Below, one piece after another: positions 42,362 to 50,883 of a stretch of DNA of 64,000 bases (the first letter of the stretch is position 1; every line of letters begins with the position of its first letter). The notes below the pieces were generated by a model, which saw only the letters and a program-made list of their open reading frames with translations, had not been told where the DNA came from and searched no databases. The position numbers and the translations under genes are program-made. Origin of the DNA: an uncultured Porphyromonadaceae bacterium (GTDB lineage Bacteria > Bacteroidota > Bacteroidia > Bacteroidales > Muribaculaceae); contig CANRVB010000002.1 of assembly GCA_947643165.1 (NCBI GenBank), forward strand, positions 62,001 to 126,000, in the 5' to 3' direction.

Positions 42362-42850
42362 ATGACTGGCCAACACGTTTTCTCCGAGTCCCTCGACTCT
42401 ATTGATATTGCGCTTCTCAGAGCGCTTCAGCACAATGCCCGTCTCACCACCAAGGAGCTTGCCGCTGTAGTCCATCTTAGTCCCACTCCTGTCTACGAAC
42501 GAGTCCGTCGCCTGGAGAGGCAAGGATTCATCCGGCGTTATGTCGCCGAACTCGATTCCGACAAGCTTGGGCTTGGTTTCGAGGTATTCTGTATGGTCAA
42601 GCTCGCGTTGATCAACACCAGTATGGACCGGCAGTTCATCTCAAGGATCATGTCGATCCCTCAGGTCACCGAATGCTACAATGTGAGCGGATCATTCGAC
42701 TATATACTCAAGATCTACGCCTCCGATATGCGCTACTACCGTGAGTTCCTCCTTAATGAATTAGGTGCCCTCGACAACATATCTGCTATCGAGAGCACCT
42801 TTGTTATGGCACGTGTCAAGTATGACCGCGCTATTCCTCTGCCGGATTGA
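42362..42850 (+). CDS. Lrp/AsnC family transcriptional regulator
   Basis: 162 residues from the ATG at 42362 (MTGQHVFSESLDSIDIALL); upstream in-frame sequence is hydrophobic and not family-like. Winged helix-turn-helix: LDSIDIALLRALQHNARLTTKELA followed by LSPTPVYERVRRLERQGFI (about 10-55). The RAM/AsnC ligand domain follows (MSIPQVTECYNVSGSFDYILKIYASDM, about 97-123). Expected to bind amino acids and control the divergent metY. It overlaps the end of the GH20 gene tail-to-tail by 20 bp. Confidence 0.9.
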   Translation: MTGQHVFSESLDSIDIALLRALQHNARLTTKELAAVVHLSPTPVYERVRRLERQGFIRRYVAELDSDKLGLGFEVFCMVKLALINTSMDRQFISRIMSIPQVTECYNVSGSFDYILKIYASDMRYYREFLLNELGALDNISAIESTFVMARVKYDRAIPLPD

Positions 42851-44900
42851 TCACTATCTCATCCGTAAACACTACACCCTTCTCTGCGAACGCCTGATAG
42901 CGCACATACCGGCCTTTGGCTTTGCCGGTCCAGCCGTAATTGCGGAATAGCACACCCTTTTCAGCCTCATGCGGAGTCTCTATGGTGCGTAGCGTGGTGT
43001 AATCCTTCCCGTCGTCCGATACCGAGATCACAACCTTCGATGGAAACCATACGTCCGGTCCTATTATCTGCATGAAGTCGGCGCCTATCGAGTCCAGATT
43101 CTCCACCTTTTCCAGATCTATCACTACATCTATGCGCTGGTCGTTTCCGCTCACAAAGCCCTGCCAGCGCTGGTCATTGTAGTTCCATCCGCCCCTTATG
43201 CCATCGGTCAGGGTAGTCTCTCCGGCGGCAGTGTAGTTGCTCCACCATTTGCGCAGATAGTCCACCTTCTTGCCCCGGCCAAGATGATTTATCGTAGTCA
43301 TGGCCTCCTTGCGGTTGCCTATCTCTTTCGACAGATCGAATGCGTGGTAACCCTCCTTGCGCATACGCTCGTTCAGCTTCAGCGCACGCTCGTGAAATTC
43401 GCCGTAGTCACCTCGCAGTTCCTGTGGCGTCCATGCCACCTCCGCCAGCGCGCTCATGCGCGGATAGAGCATATATTCGGCATGTTCCGGAGTCGGGACA
43501 TACTCGGTGAACAGCGTGGCCTGCACGCCCGCTATATTGCGTGTTATATCCGTTCCTATCGAGTCCGGTGCCGGATCAAAGCTGTACACAAGCTCCAGCG
43601 GAAGATATCCGCCTATGGCCTCAGGCTGCGAATACGGCGCGTCCTGGTAGCCGTCAAAATAGCAGTATCGGCCCGGAGCCATTATCGCTTTATGCCCCGA
43701 TTCGGCAGCCTTTATGCCACCCTCTATGCCGCGCCACGACATTACCGCCGCATTCGGTGCCAGACCACCCTCCATTATCTCGTCCCAGCCTATCAGATCG
43801 CGGCCTTTCGAGTTGAGGTATTTCTCTACACGGTGTATCAGGTAGCTTTGAAGTTGCTCCACATTTTCCAGACCTTCGGCCTTCATGCGGGCCGCGCATA
43901 GCTCGCATGTGCGCCACGCTGTCTTGGGAGCCTCGTCACCGCCTATATGGATATATTGCGACGGAAACAGCTCTATCACCTCGTCGAGCACATTCTCTAT
44001 GAACTCGAATGTCTTCTCGTTTCCGGGACAGAAGTCCGAAGTACCCTTTGGATCATGCGTGCACGATAGTTCCGGATATGCTGCCGTGACCTCCTCCGAG
44101 TGCGATGGCATCTCTATCTCGGGTATGACCGTGATATGTCTGTCTGCCGCATACTCAAGTATGTCGCGTATATCATCCTTTGTATAGAAACCGCCGCGTG
44201 CTTCCGGATCGGTATATTCTGCATATTGGTTGCCGTTGATGTTCCATTCGCTCCATGTATTACCCTTGCGCCAGGCCGCATACTCCGTCAGGCGCGGATA
44301 CTTGTCTATTTGCAGGCGCCAGCCGGCTCCGTCTGTCAGGTGGAAGTGAAGCGTGTTGAGCTTCATACGCGCCATGGCGTCGATCTGTTTCTTTATGAAC
44401 TCCTTGTCAAAGAAATGACGGCTCACGTCTATCATCATTCCTCTGTAGGCAAATCTCGGCGAATCGCTGATCTCTACGGCTGGCACACCGGTTCCTCCGT
44501 TGGCCTCTATGAGTTGGAGCAGCGTCTGTAGCCCGTAGAACAGGCCCTCTTCGCCCTCCGCCTTTATGGTTATCCCGTTTTTATCAGCCTTCAGCGTGTA
44601 GCCTTCGGTCGATGTCAGTCCGGGCAGATCATTCTCCAGCGACATCACTATTTGCGCTTGTCCGTTGCTCGCCGCTGTCTGCCATTGCGGTTTCACCTGG
44701 CCGATATATTCCTTCAGGCGACCGGAGGCTTCTGCAGGCGCTTTTATGCTTATCCTGGTATTAGGTCCGAGTTCTATTAGTGCATCATCCGAAACGGTCA
44801 TCTCGACAGGTTTTGGGATGATCCCGGTTGATACTTCAGCCGATATCGGCGTGGTCATTGCTATAGCTGCGATAGCGGGAAAGAGTAGTTTTTTTATCAT
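42831..44900 (-). CDS. GH20 beta-N-acetylhexosaminidase, exported
   Basis: 689 residues from the ATG at 44900 (MIKKLLFPAIAAIAMTTPISAE signal peptide); a longer frame upstream is rejected. GH20b-like N-domain (about 25-130), then the TIM barrel with YRGMMIDVSRHFF, LHFHLTDGAGWRLQID and the catalytic Asp-Glu pair in YIHIGGDEAPKTAW. The C-terminal ~130 residues (QRIDVVIDLEKVENLDSIGADFMQIIGPDVWFPSKV) are a discoidin-like carbohydrate-binding part. Releases terminal GlcNAc/GalNAc, fitting mucin or host glycan use. Tail overlaps the Lrp gene. Confidence 0.93.
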   Translation of the reverse strand: MIKKLLFPAIAAIAMTTPISAEVSTGIIPKPVEMTVSDDALIELGPNTRISIKAPAEASGRLKEYIGQVKPQWQTAASNGQAQIVMSLENDLPGLTSTEGYTLKADKNGITIKAEGEEGLFYGLQTLLQLIEANGGTGVPAVEISDSPRFAYRGMMIDVSRHFFDKEFIKKQIDAMARMKLNTLHFHLTDGAGWRLQIDKYPRLTEYAAWRKGNTWSEWNINGNQYAEYTDPEARGGFYTKDDIRDILEYAADRHITVIPEIEMPSHSEEVTAAYPELSCTHDPKGTSDFCPGNEKTFEFIENVLDEVIELFPSQYIHIGGDEAPKTAWRTCELCAARMKAEGLENVEQLQSYLIHRVEKYLNSKGRDLIGWDEIMEGGLAPNAAVMSWRGIEGGIKAAESGHKAIMAPGRYCYFDGYQDAPYSQPEAIGGYLPLELVYSFDPAPDSIGTDITRNIAGVQATLFTEYVPTPEHAEYMLYPRMSALAEVAWTPQELRGDYGEFHERALKLNERMRKEGYHAFDLSKEIGNRKEAMTTINHLGRGKKVDYLRKWWSNYTAAGETTLTDGIRGGWNYNDQRWQGFVSGNDQRIDVVIDLEKVENLDSIGADFMQIIGPDVWFPSKVVISVSDDGKDYTTLRTIETPHEAEKGVLFRNYGWTGKAKGRYVRYQAFAEKGVVFTDEIVINPAEE

Positions 44901-44983
44901 GATATAAAGTCGGTTTCGCGTTACGCAGTGTAAATATACGAATTCTTTTCTGTATATCTGCAATTTATACCGAAAAAAGAATA

Positions 44984-45022
44984 CGGGCCGTAGCTGTTGA
45001 CTCTCGTCATGGCTACGGCCCG
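44984..45022 (-). terminator. Terminator after the TonB-type barrel gene
   Basis: CGGGCCGTAGC (44984-44994) pairs with GCTACGGCCCG (45012-45022). On the minus strand a T-rich stretch TTCTTTTTT follows. Gap 44901-45120 holds nothing else recognised. Confidence 0.8.
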
Positions 45023-45120
45023 ATTTTGAACGACTAATACAGGATTGATTGCTTAGATAAAGGCTATGGGGTGTATTGGAAACTGTTTAAACTTAGTTTC
45101 AACTGAATTTAAACGGTTTT

Positions 45121-47964
45121 TTAGCGTCGGGGACCGCCGCCGGGACCGCCGGGACCGCCAGGACCACGACGTCCGCCGGGTCCGCCTGGGCCCATGTCGT
45201 CAAACGAGCTGGAGGGACGTTTGCCTCCGAAGGTGTTGAAACGCCAGGCTACGGTGGCCATGAAATATCTTGTCAATGTATTGAAGCGGCTGTCATCAAT
45301 GTAGTTGGCTGTTACGCTGCGGCTTATGTTCGACTGCTGATGCAGAAGGTCGTAAGCCTTGATCGAGAAAGTCAGCGACTTGTCGGCGAGCGTTTGGTAG
45401 CTCAGCGATGCGTTCCATAGCCATTCATTGCGGTTGTAACCCTGAGCGTAGCCGCTTGTCGCGGTATACGTCACGTCGCTTGCCAGCACGAAGCCGTAGG
45501 GCAGATAGCTTGTGAAATTGAATGAGCCTCCATACGATTGTATATTGGTTGTCGAAACGGTGTTGAGCGAATTGCTCGTGGTCGAGAAGCGGTAATATGG
45601 ACGAAGCTCAAGCTCCAGATTGTCGGGGCGGAAAGCGATTCCGAACGACTCATTGAAACTCATCTGGCCGCTACGGTTGCGAAGGCCGTTGTTGAAGCCT
45701 ACTCGCTGATCGTAGCTCACGAACATGTTGTTTGTCAGACTCCAGTTGCGGTTGCGCAGTGGTTGGGTGATCATGTTCATTATTCGGCCCGACCATACAC
45801 CGTTTACATTGGTGTAGGAGGTTGTCTGTCCACCCGTCACCTGATCGTAGGTCGTACGCGATACTATACTGTTCTGCGTCACGTTGATAAAGGCCATTGC
45901 CATGATCGAGCGTTGCGCTTGGGTATTGAAGTTTTGGTAGCGCACCATTATGTTATGGGTGAACGACGGGTCCAGTTCAGGATTACCGACAGTTATGTGC
46001 AGCGGGTCGCTTGTATCCGGTACAGGTTGCAACTGCGATATCGAGGGTTGAGATGACCGGCCGTGATAGTTGGCATTCAGCGATGCTGTCTTGCTGAACT
46101 TGTGACGGTAGCGCAGGTAGGGGGCTACGTTCCATACCCAGCGGGCTGGTATGTTGCGTTCCGATATGATGAGGTCTTCCGATTTCGACATCTGCGGGGT
46201 CACACCCACTCCGGCGTCCAGAGTGTAGGCCGAACGTACCTGTTTGAAACCTACCTGAAGTTCCTGATTGAAATAATCGTTGCGGAAGCGGTTCGACAGT
46301 GTGTCGTTGAGTATCAGCTGGCTGTAATCAATCACAGGCTCTCCGCCGAATCCGTCTGGCCACGTCACCGGATGATCGTATGTCAGTTTGTCCGCATTGT
46401 TCCATCTGTATTGTATACGGTAGGCTATGTTTATGAACCGTCCGTTCTTCACGTTGCCGATAGGCTCGGTCCATGTCAGACGTGCTGACACCATGTCGCT
46501 CCATGTCTTGTTCTTCAGTATCTGGTCATCGAGATCTATCGAGTCATTGAGCAGATAGGGGAGGCGGCGCCAGAAATAGGCGTAGTTGTAGCTCTCCTCA
46601 TGCTCCCTGACGTTGCTGTGCTGATAGCGCAGGTTCACCGAGAAGCTACGGCCTCTGTGGCGCTTGAAGTTGTGGCTGTATATCAGCGACGCACCTGCCT
46701 CAAACGAATGGCCGTCACTTGTCGATCTTTCCAGACTGCGGTTCACATTGGCCAGATGCATGTCGCGTGTCAGCGAGCTGTCCATGCTCTCCGAATCATT
46801 ATAGTTGAGCGATATATTCGGACGGAACTCAAGTACATTGAACGAGTCCGGTTTCCACTGCAGGCGCAGATCGGTACGGAAGTTATGACCCATATCGCGC
46901 GATTCGCTGTGACGTGTCAGATACGACGATGAGTCGTTGGGCAGCAGATACTGGCGCTCCAGTTCGGTTATGCTCTTGCGGTCGGTATGGCTGTATAGAA
47001 CGTTACCTCCCACGCGGAATATCTCTCCGTTGCCTACATTGAAGTTCAGGCCGAGTGCTTGGTTGGTGTTGATACCGTTGGTTCCTCCGAAGCGGCGGAA
47101 ACGCTGGCCGTTGCTGTCCGTGAAGCCCTCTTCATTCACATTGTTGAGGTTACCTAAAAGGGTGAACTGGTTCTCGCCCGTCATGCGGTTTACGTTGAAG
47201 TTCACCTTGTAGCGGTCATCTGTTCCGTAGCCGGCTTCGGCGCTGCCAAACCATCCGTTTTTCATATTCTTCTTCACCGTCAGGTTGATGACTGTCTCAT
47301 CCTCGCCGTCATCAACTCCGGTCAGACGCGCCAGATCGCTCTTGCGGTCAACCACCTGGAGTTTCTCGATCATCTCAACCGGCAGATTCTTTGATGCCAC
47401 CTTGGGATCATCCGAGAAAAATTCCTTGCCGTCAAGCAGTATCTTGCTTACAGTCTTGCCGTTGGCGGTGATGCTTCCGTCTGTTCCGATCTCGACGCCG
47501 GGCAGACGCTTCAGCAGATCCTCTACCACGGCGTTCGGCTGAGTCTTGTAGGCTCCGGCGTTATACTCTATCGTGTCCTCCATCACCTTCACTGCGGTTC
47601 TCACACCTCTTACAGTCACCTCGTTGAGTCGCAGGGATGATTCGCCCATGGTGATGGTGTCGGCCGATACGTTCTTTCCGGCTACCTCTACGTTTTTATG
47701 GGTAGGTGTGAAACCGATATATGTCGACTCGATTATATATTTGCCATTGTTTACGCCGGTCAGGCGGAATTTACCGTCAAGATCGGTGGTCACACCGCTT
47801 ACAAAAGTTGAGTCTGATTTCAGTAATCTGATAGTAGCTTGCGGTAGCAATTCTCCATCGGGATCTTTTACCCATCCCGTGATATTGTATGCGAAGCCTG
47901 CTATTGTCGTAAGCAGGGCGGTCATCACGGGCATGAAGCGTCGCAGATTGGTTCGAAGGGCCAT
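45121..47964 (-). CDS. TonB-dependent-receptor-like outer-membrane barrel (OMP_b-brl_3 type)
   Basis: 947 residues. Signal peptide about 1-25, a carboxypeptidase-regulatory-like domain (about 27-112, ITGWVKDPDGELLPQATIRLL ... LDGKFRLTGV), a plug-like region (VVEDLLKRLPGVEIGTDGSITANGKTVSKILLDGKEFF, about 146-183) and a 22-strand type barrel. The C-terminus after the last strand is a Gly/Pro/Arg tail built from GPGG units over about 27 residues. Substrate unknown. No SusD partner adjacent. Divergent from a Pro-rich lipoprotein. Confidence 0.88.
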   Translation of the reverse strand: MALRTNLRRFMPVMTALLTTIAGFAYNITGWVKDPDGELLPQATIRLLKSDSTFVSGVTTDLDGKFRLTGVNNGKYIIESTYIGFTPTHKNVEVAGKNVSADTITMGESSLRLNEVTVRGVRTAVKVMEDTIEYNAGAYKTQPNAVVEDLLKRLPGVEIGTDGSITANGKTVSKILLDGKEFFSDDPKVASKNLPVEMIEKLQVVDRKSDLARLTGVDDGEDETVINLTVKKNMKNGWFGSAEAGYGTDDRYKVNFNVNRMTGENQFTLLGNLNNVNEEGFTDSNGQRFRRFGGTNGINTNQALGLNFNVGNGEIFRVGGNVLYSHTDRKSITELERQYLLPNDSSSYLTRHSESRDMGHNFRTDLRLQWKPDSFNVLEFRPNISLNYNDSESMDSSLTRDMHLANVNRSLERSTSDGHSFEAGASLIYSHNFKRHRGRSFSVNLRYQHSNVREHEESYNYAYFWRRLPYLLNDSIDLDDQILKNKTWSDMVSARLTWTEPIGNVKNGRFINIAYRIQYRWNNADKLTYDHPVTWPDGFGGEPVIDYSQLILNDTLSNRFRNDYFNQELQVGFKQVRSAYTLDAGVGVTPQMSKSEDLIISERNIPARWVWNVAPYLRYRHKFSKTASLNANYHGRSSQPSISQLQPVPDTSDPLHITVGNPELDPSFTHNIMVRYQNFNTQAQRSIMAMAFINVTQNSIVSRTTYDQVTGGQTTSYTNVNGVWSGRIMNMITQPLRNRNWSLTNNMFVSYDQRVGFNNGLRNRSGQMSFNESFGIAFRPDNLELELRPYYRFSTTSNSLNTVSTTNIQSYGGSFNFTSYLPYGFVLASDVTYTATSGYAQGYNRNEWLWNASLSYQTLADKSLTFSIKAYDLLHQQSNISRSVTANYIDDSRFNTLTRYFMATVAWRFNTFGGKRPSSSFDDMGPGGPGGRRGPGGPGGPGGGPRR

Positions 47965-48168
47965 TTTTTCGGGTGGGTTACTGTTGGTTGTTAGTTAATT
48001 GTGTTTCACCAAAGATCTGTTAACGATCATCACACAGTGTTATTGACTCTCGTAATCGCCGATGGTTTAATCCGGCATCCTATTTTTTTTACAGACCGAA
48101 CCTTTTTTGGGCCCGGTTTTTATAATTATATACTTCGTCAGGTTGGCGGATGTTATAACTGTAATACT

Positions 48169-48675
48169 ATGGCACAGCACATTACAAAACATAATAGGGC
48201 ATCTCGCGGATTTATGGCCGCGGTTGCGGCTGCAGTGATATTTTTTTCAGTCTCACTGATGTCCGGATGCGACCCGTTGATGTGGGGCACATCTATCGAT
48301 GCTGATTCAAACGGAGGTGTGGGCATAGGGGTCAACCTCACTGGTCCCTACGGTGGGGGTGCCCTCTCATGGCCCGTATATTCGCCGGGACTTTCTTATC
48401 CGCCATACTACGGAAACCCGTTTTTCGGAAACGTACCGCCTATAAGGCCCGTCCCGCCGTTGCGTCCTGCTCCGGTAGTGCCTCCTCAAAGGCCAAACCG
48501 TCCGTTGCTTCCTGGTTTTGATCAGGGCGGCATTGGTTTGCGCCCGTCGCCCCTCCCCGGTGGTGGCAATGGTGGAGCTGTACGCCCGCCCGTAAACAAC
48601 AATCGCCCCGCAAACGGCCAGACTCCGGCTGTCGCGCCGGGTCAGTTCCGTCCTGGAGCAAATGTTAAGAAGTAG
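48169..48675 (+). CDS. Small proline/glycine-rich lipoprotein
   Basis: 168 residues from the ATG at 48169. Lipobox LMSGCDP with Cys34 after a hydrophobic stretch (AAVAAAVIFFSVSL). The mature part is low complexity: Gly-rich, then Pro-rich (PPIRPVPPLRPAPVVPPQRP), ending PGANVKK. Likely an extended lipid-anchored spacer in the periplasm or at the surface. No family recognised. Its 3' end lies 9 bp from the convergent small gene at 48685, with no terminator visible. Confidence 0.7.
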   Translation: MAQHITKHNRASRGFMAAVAAAVIFFSVSLMSGCDPLMWGTSIDADSNGGVGIGVNLTGPYGGGALSWPVYSPGLSYPPYYGNPFFGNVPPIRPVPPLRPAPVVPPQRPNRPLLPGFDQGGIGLRPSPLPGGGNGGAVRPPVNNNRPANGQTPAVAPGQFRPGANVKK

Positions 48676-48684
48676 ACTGGAAAT

Positions 48685-48921
48685 TCAGATACTTGGCTCG
48701 ATCACGCGCTCTGTCAGCCTGTACAGACACGTCTCCGCTTCATACTCTGTAGATACCTCCACCCATCCGTTGCGGAAAACGGTGGAGTGTATCTCCTGGG
48801 TGAACGGAACGATCGTTACCCTTCCCGATTCTCGGTCAAGTTCAACCACATGGTTATGGTAGTCTTGCCCCTTGTAGCGGATACAATGGGCAAGAATGCG
48901 TTGCACATGGAGATCTGTCAT
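48685..48921 (-). CDS. Small conserved-looking protein of unknown function
   Basis: 78 residues (MTDLHVQRILAHCIRYKGQD ...). Its ATG overlaps the DUF4296 stop as ATGA, which supports a real gene in the lspA unit. Composition is mixed with several aromatic residues; no signal peptide or membrane segment. Pattern HNHVVELDRESGRVTIVPFTQEIHSTVFRNG suggests a small beta-rich fold. No family recognised. Confidence 0.7.
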   Translation of the reverse strand: MTDLHVQRILAHCIRYKGQDYHNHVVELDRESGRVTIVPFTQEIHSTVFRNGWVEVSTEYEAETCLYRLTERVIEPSI

Positions 48922-49793
48922 GGACGTGTGCGCTTTATCGACTTCACATTGATTTTCTGCCCGGCATTGTATGGTGCCATACGCACGCGGTACAGCGATA
49001 TCGAGTCAACATACACCTTGTTGCCCGGCTGAGGCTGTAGAATTATGTTGCCGAATACATAGTGTGCATTCTTTGTCGAATCAAGCGGTAGCTTGAGGCT
49101 GCGTACACCGTCACCCACATACATGCTCGACGCATAGTCGACCGATCCGTCAAAATATTCAACAGCTATATTCACATTCAGCGGCCCGTTTAGACCATGC
49201 GTGGTCATGGATAGCACATACCTGTCGCCTCGTTCCCAGTTCTGGTCCGAGACAAGATGGAACGGTATCACCGTCGACGGACTGTGTTCCGACAGTATCG
49301 CCGATCGTTGGCTGGTCCATACATCCACCGAATCTCCGTCAAACTCTATACCCGACAGCATATTGCTGCCGTCATCGTTGGCATTGTATGCACCATCCTT
49401 CTCAAGCTCGGCTATACGGTCCTCAAGTATTTCTATCACGCGGTCATATACCTTCGTGTACGTATCGATATGTTGACCGTACCACATCAGCGATGAGTCA
49501 AACTCCTCCGTGGTGAGTCCGTGCTTCATGAGTATCGACTGCTTCAGCAGACGCTTCATCGAGTCATTGCTGAATGTGCGCCGCTCTGTGCTGCTCACAC
49601 TCTCGCCCGTATGTATGTCGGCAAGAAGCTGGGCCATCTCCTCCGGCGACAGCACTCCCTCCGGTGCGGGATTACAGCCACCCGTTATCATGCTCGCGGC
49701 CATGACAAGCCCGCAGGCAACTGCTGCGGCCGGACGCAGTTTGCGCCCGCTGCAGTCTGTCTTTTTGCTATGTTGATCGGAGATTCTGATCAT
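48918..49793 (-). CDS. DUF4296-type lipoprotein
   Basis: 291 residues. Signal with lipobox ITGGCNP (Cys about 40) after a long basic lead. Residues about 45-135 (LSPEEMAQLLADIHTGESV ... MWYGQHIDTYTKVYDRVIEILEDRI) match the DUF4296 helical domain found in Bacteroidetes lipoproteins encoded near lspA. A C-terminal beta-rich domain of about 130 residues is added. Its start overlaps the lspA stop (ATGA), so the lipoprotein and the signal peptidase that would process it are coupled. Role unknown. Confidence 0.8.
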   Translation of the reverse strand: MIRISDQHSKKTDCSGRKLRPAAAVACGLVMAASMITGGCNPAPEGVLSPEEMAQLLADIHTGESVSSTERRTFSNDSMKRLLKQSILMKHGLTTEEFDSSLMWYGQHIDTYTKVYDRVIEILEDRIAELEKDGAYNANDDGSNMLSGIEFDGDSVDVWTSQRSAILSEHSPSTVIPFHLVSDQNWERGDRYVLSMTTHGLNGPLNVNIAVEYFDGSVDYASSMYVGDGVRSLKLPLDSTKNAHYVFGNIILQPQPGNKVYVDSISLYRVRMAPYNAGQKINVKSIKRTRP

Positions 49794-50488
49794 TCCTTTC
49801 GGTCACGTTGTTCAAGTAGGTCGCTCTCGGGCGTGGTTGCAGGTTTGTTCCAGCCGTGAAGATCCGACATATAGTGGGAGTAGAACAATATCAGCGCTAT
49901 CACCCCTACCGATATGGCCGCGTCCGCAAGATTGAACACCGGCTGGAAAAACAGAAACTCATTCCCTCCCACAAATGGAATCCACTCCGGCCACACGAAA
50001 CTGAACAGCGGGAAGTAGAGCATATCGACCACACGCCCGAAAAACAACGGCGCATATCCTCCGCCCGGCGGAAAAAGTTGAGCTACCTCCGGCGGCATCG
50101 GATTATTGAAAATTTGTCCGTAAAATACGCAGTCGATTATGTTGCCCGCGGCTCCTGCGGTGATAAGGGAGATACACACCAGATACCCCGGTCTTACCCC
50201 CTTTTTTCGCCGACATAATGAGGTAATATACCAGATCAGCGCAATCACCGCTACGATGCGGAACAGCGTGAGTATCAGCTTACTACCTATCTCCATACCG
50301 AAGGCCATGCCGTTGTTCTCTATGAATAGTAGTCGGAACCACGACGTAATCTCCTGTTCCTCACCGAGATAGAAGCTGGTTTTTACCCAAATCTTTAGGA
50401 TTTGGTCCAGTAAAATCACTGCTATGACGATAAGAAAGGCGCCTATGCCTCTGCGTATTGCCCTACGGCTAATCTCTTGATCTGTCAC
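49790..50488 (-). CDS. lspA: Lipoprotein signal peptidase (signal peptidase II)
   Basis: 232 residues with four or more membrane segments. Family motifs: DQILKIWVKT (about 29-38), NNGMAFG (about 58-64), GAAGNIIDCVFYGQI (catalytic Asp, about 129-143) and FNLADAAISVG (second catalytic Asp). It cleaves lipoprotein signal peptides at the inner membrane. The loop containing NPMPPEVAQLFPPGGGYAPLFF is longer than in E. coli LspA, a common Bacteroidetes feature. It overlaps dksA-like gene stop and DUF4296 start by 4 bp each. Confidence 0.95.
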   Translation of the reverse strand: MTDQEISRRAIRRGIGAFLIVIAVILLDQILKIWVKTSFYLGEEQEITSWFRLLFIENNGMAFGMEIGSKLILTLFRIVAVIALIWYITSLCRRKKGVRPGYLVCISLITAGAAGNIIDCVFYGQIFNNPMPPEVAQLFPPGGGYAPLFFGRVVDMLYFPLFSFVWPEWIPFVGGNEFLFFQPVFNLADAAISVGVIALILFYSHYMSDLHGWNKPATTPESDLLEQRDRKE

Positions 50489-50859
50489 GATTTACGCTTT
50501 GCATCTACCGAAAGTGTGGCATGCGGAACCGCTTTCAGCCGCTCCTTCGGAATTAGTTTTCCTGTCTCACGACAAATGCCGTAAGTCTTGTTTTCTATCC
50601 TAACTAACGCTGCCTGAAGGTGTTGGATGAACTTCATCTGGCGCTCGGCAAGCCGTCCGGTCTCCTCTTTGCCAAGAGTTCCAGCCCCTTCTTCAAGTAT
50701 TTTGAAGGTAGGACTTGTATCGTTTATATCATTGCCCTCACTGTTGGTTATGTCGGCGCGAAGCAGGTCGTAGTCGCGTTTTGCCTTCTCCAACTTTGTG
50801 AGTATCAATTCTTTAAATTCCTGCAACTCTTCGTCGGAGTAGCGTGTCTTTTCGTTCAT
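50485..50859 (-). CDS. TraR/DksA-family protein with incomplete zinc finger
   Basis: 124 residues. N-terminal coiled coil (about 8-90), with DITNSEGNDINDTSPTFKILEEG at the tip. The C-terminal part has YGICRETGKLIPKERLKAVPHATL, where DksA zinc fingers carry four cysteines; only C96 remains. Secondary-channel binding to RNA polymerase is inferred from the coiled-coil layout. Sits 24 bp after ileS in the ileS-dksA-lspA cluster usual for Bacteroidetes. Confidence 0.85.
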   Translation of the reverse strand: MNEKTRYSDEELQEFKELILTKLEKAKRDYDLLRADITNSEGNDINDTSPTFKILEEGAGTLGKEETGRLAERQMKFIQHLQAALVRIENKTYGICRETGKLIPKERLKAVPHATLSVDAKRKS

Positions 50860-50883
50860 TTTAAAGTGTTTGATGATGAGAGA

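Noticed and set aside
45121-45200. DNA minisatellite at the barrel 3' end
   Set aside because: The Gly/Pro tail is coded by varied codons without a fixed DNA unit, so it is low-complexity protein and not a perfect tandem repeat.
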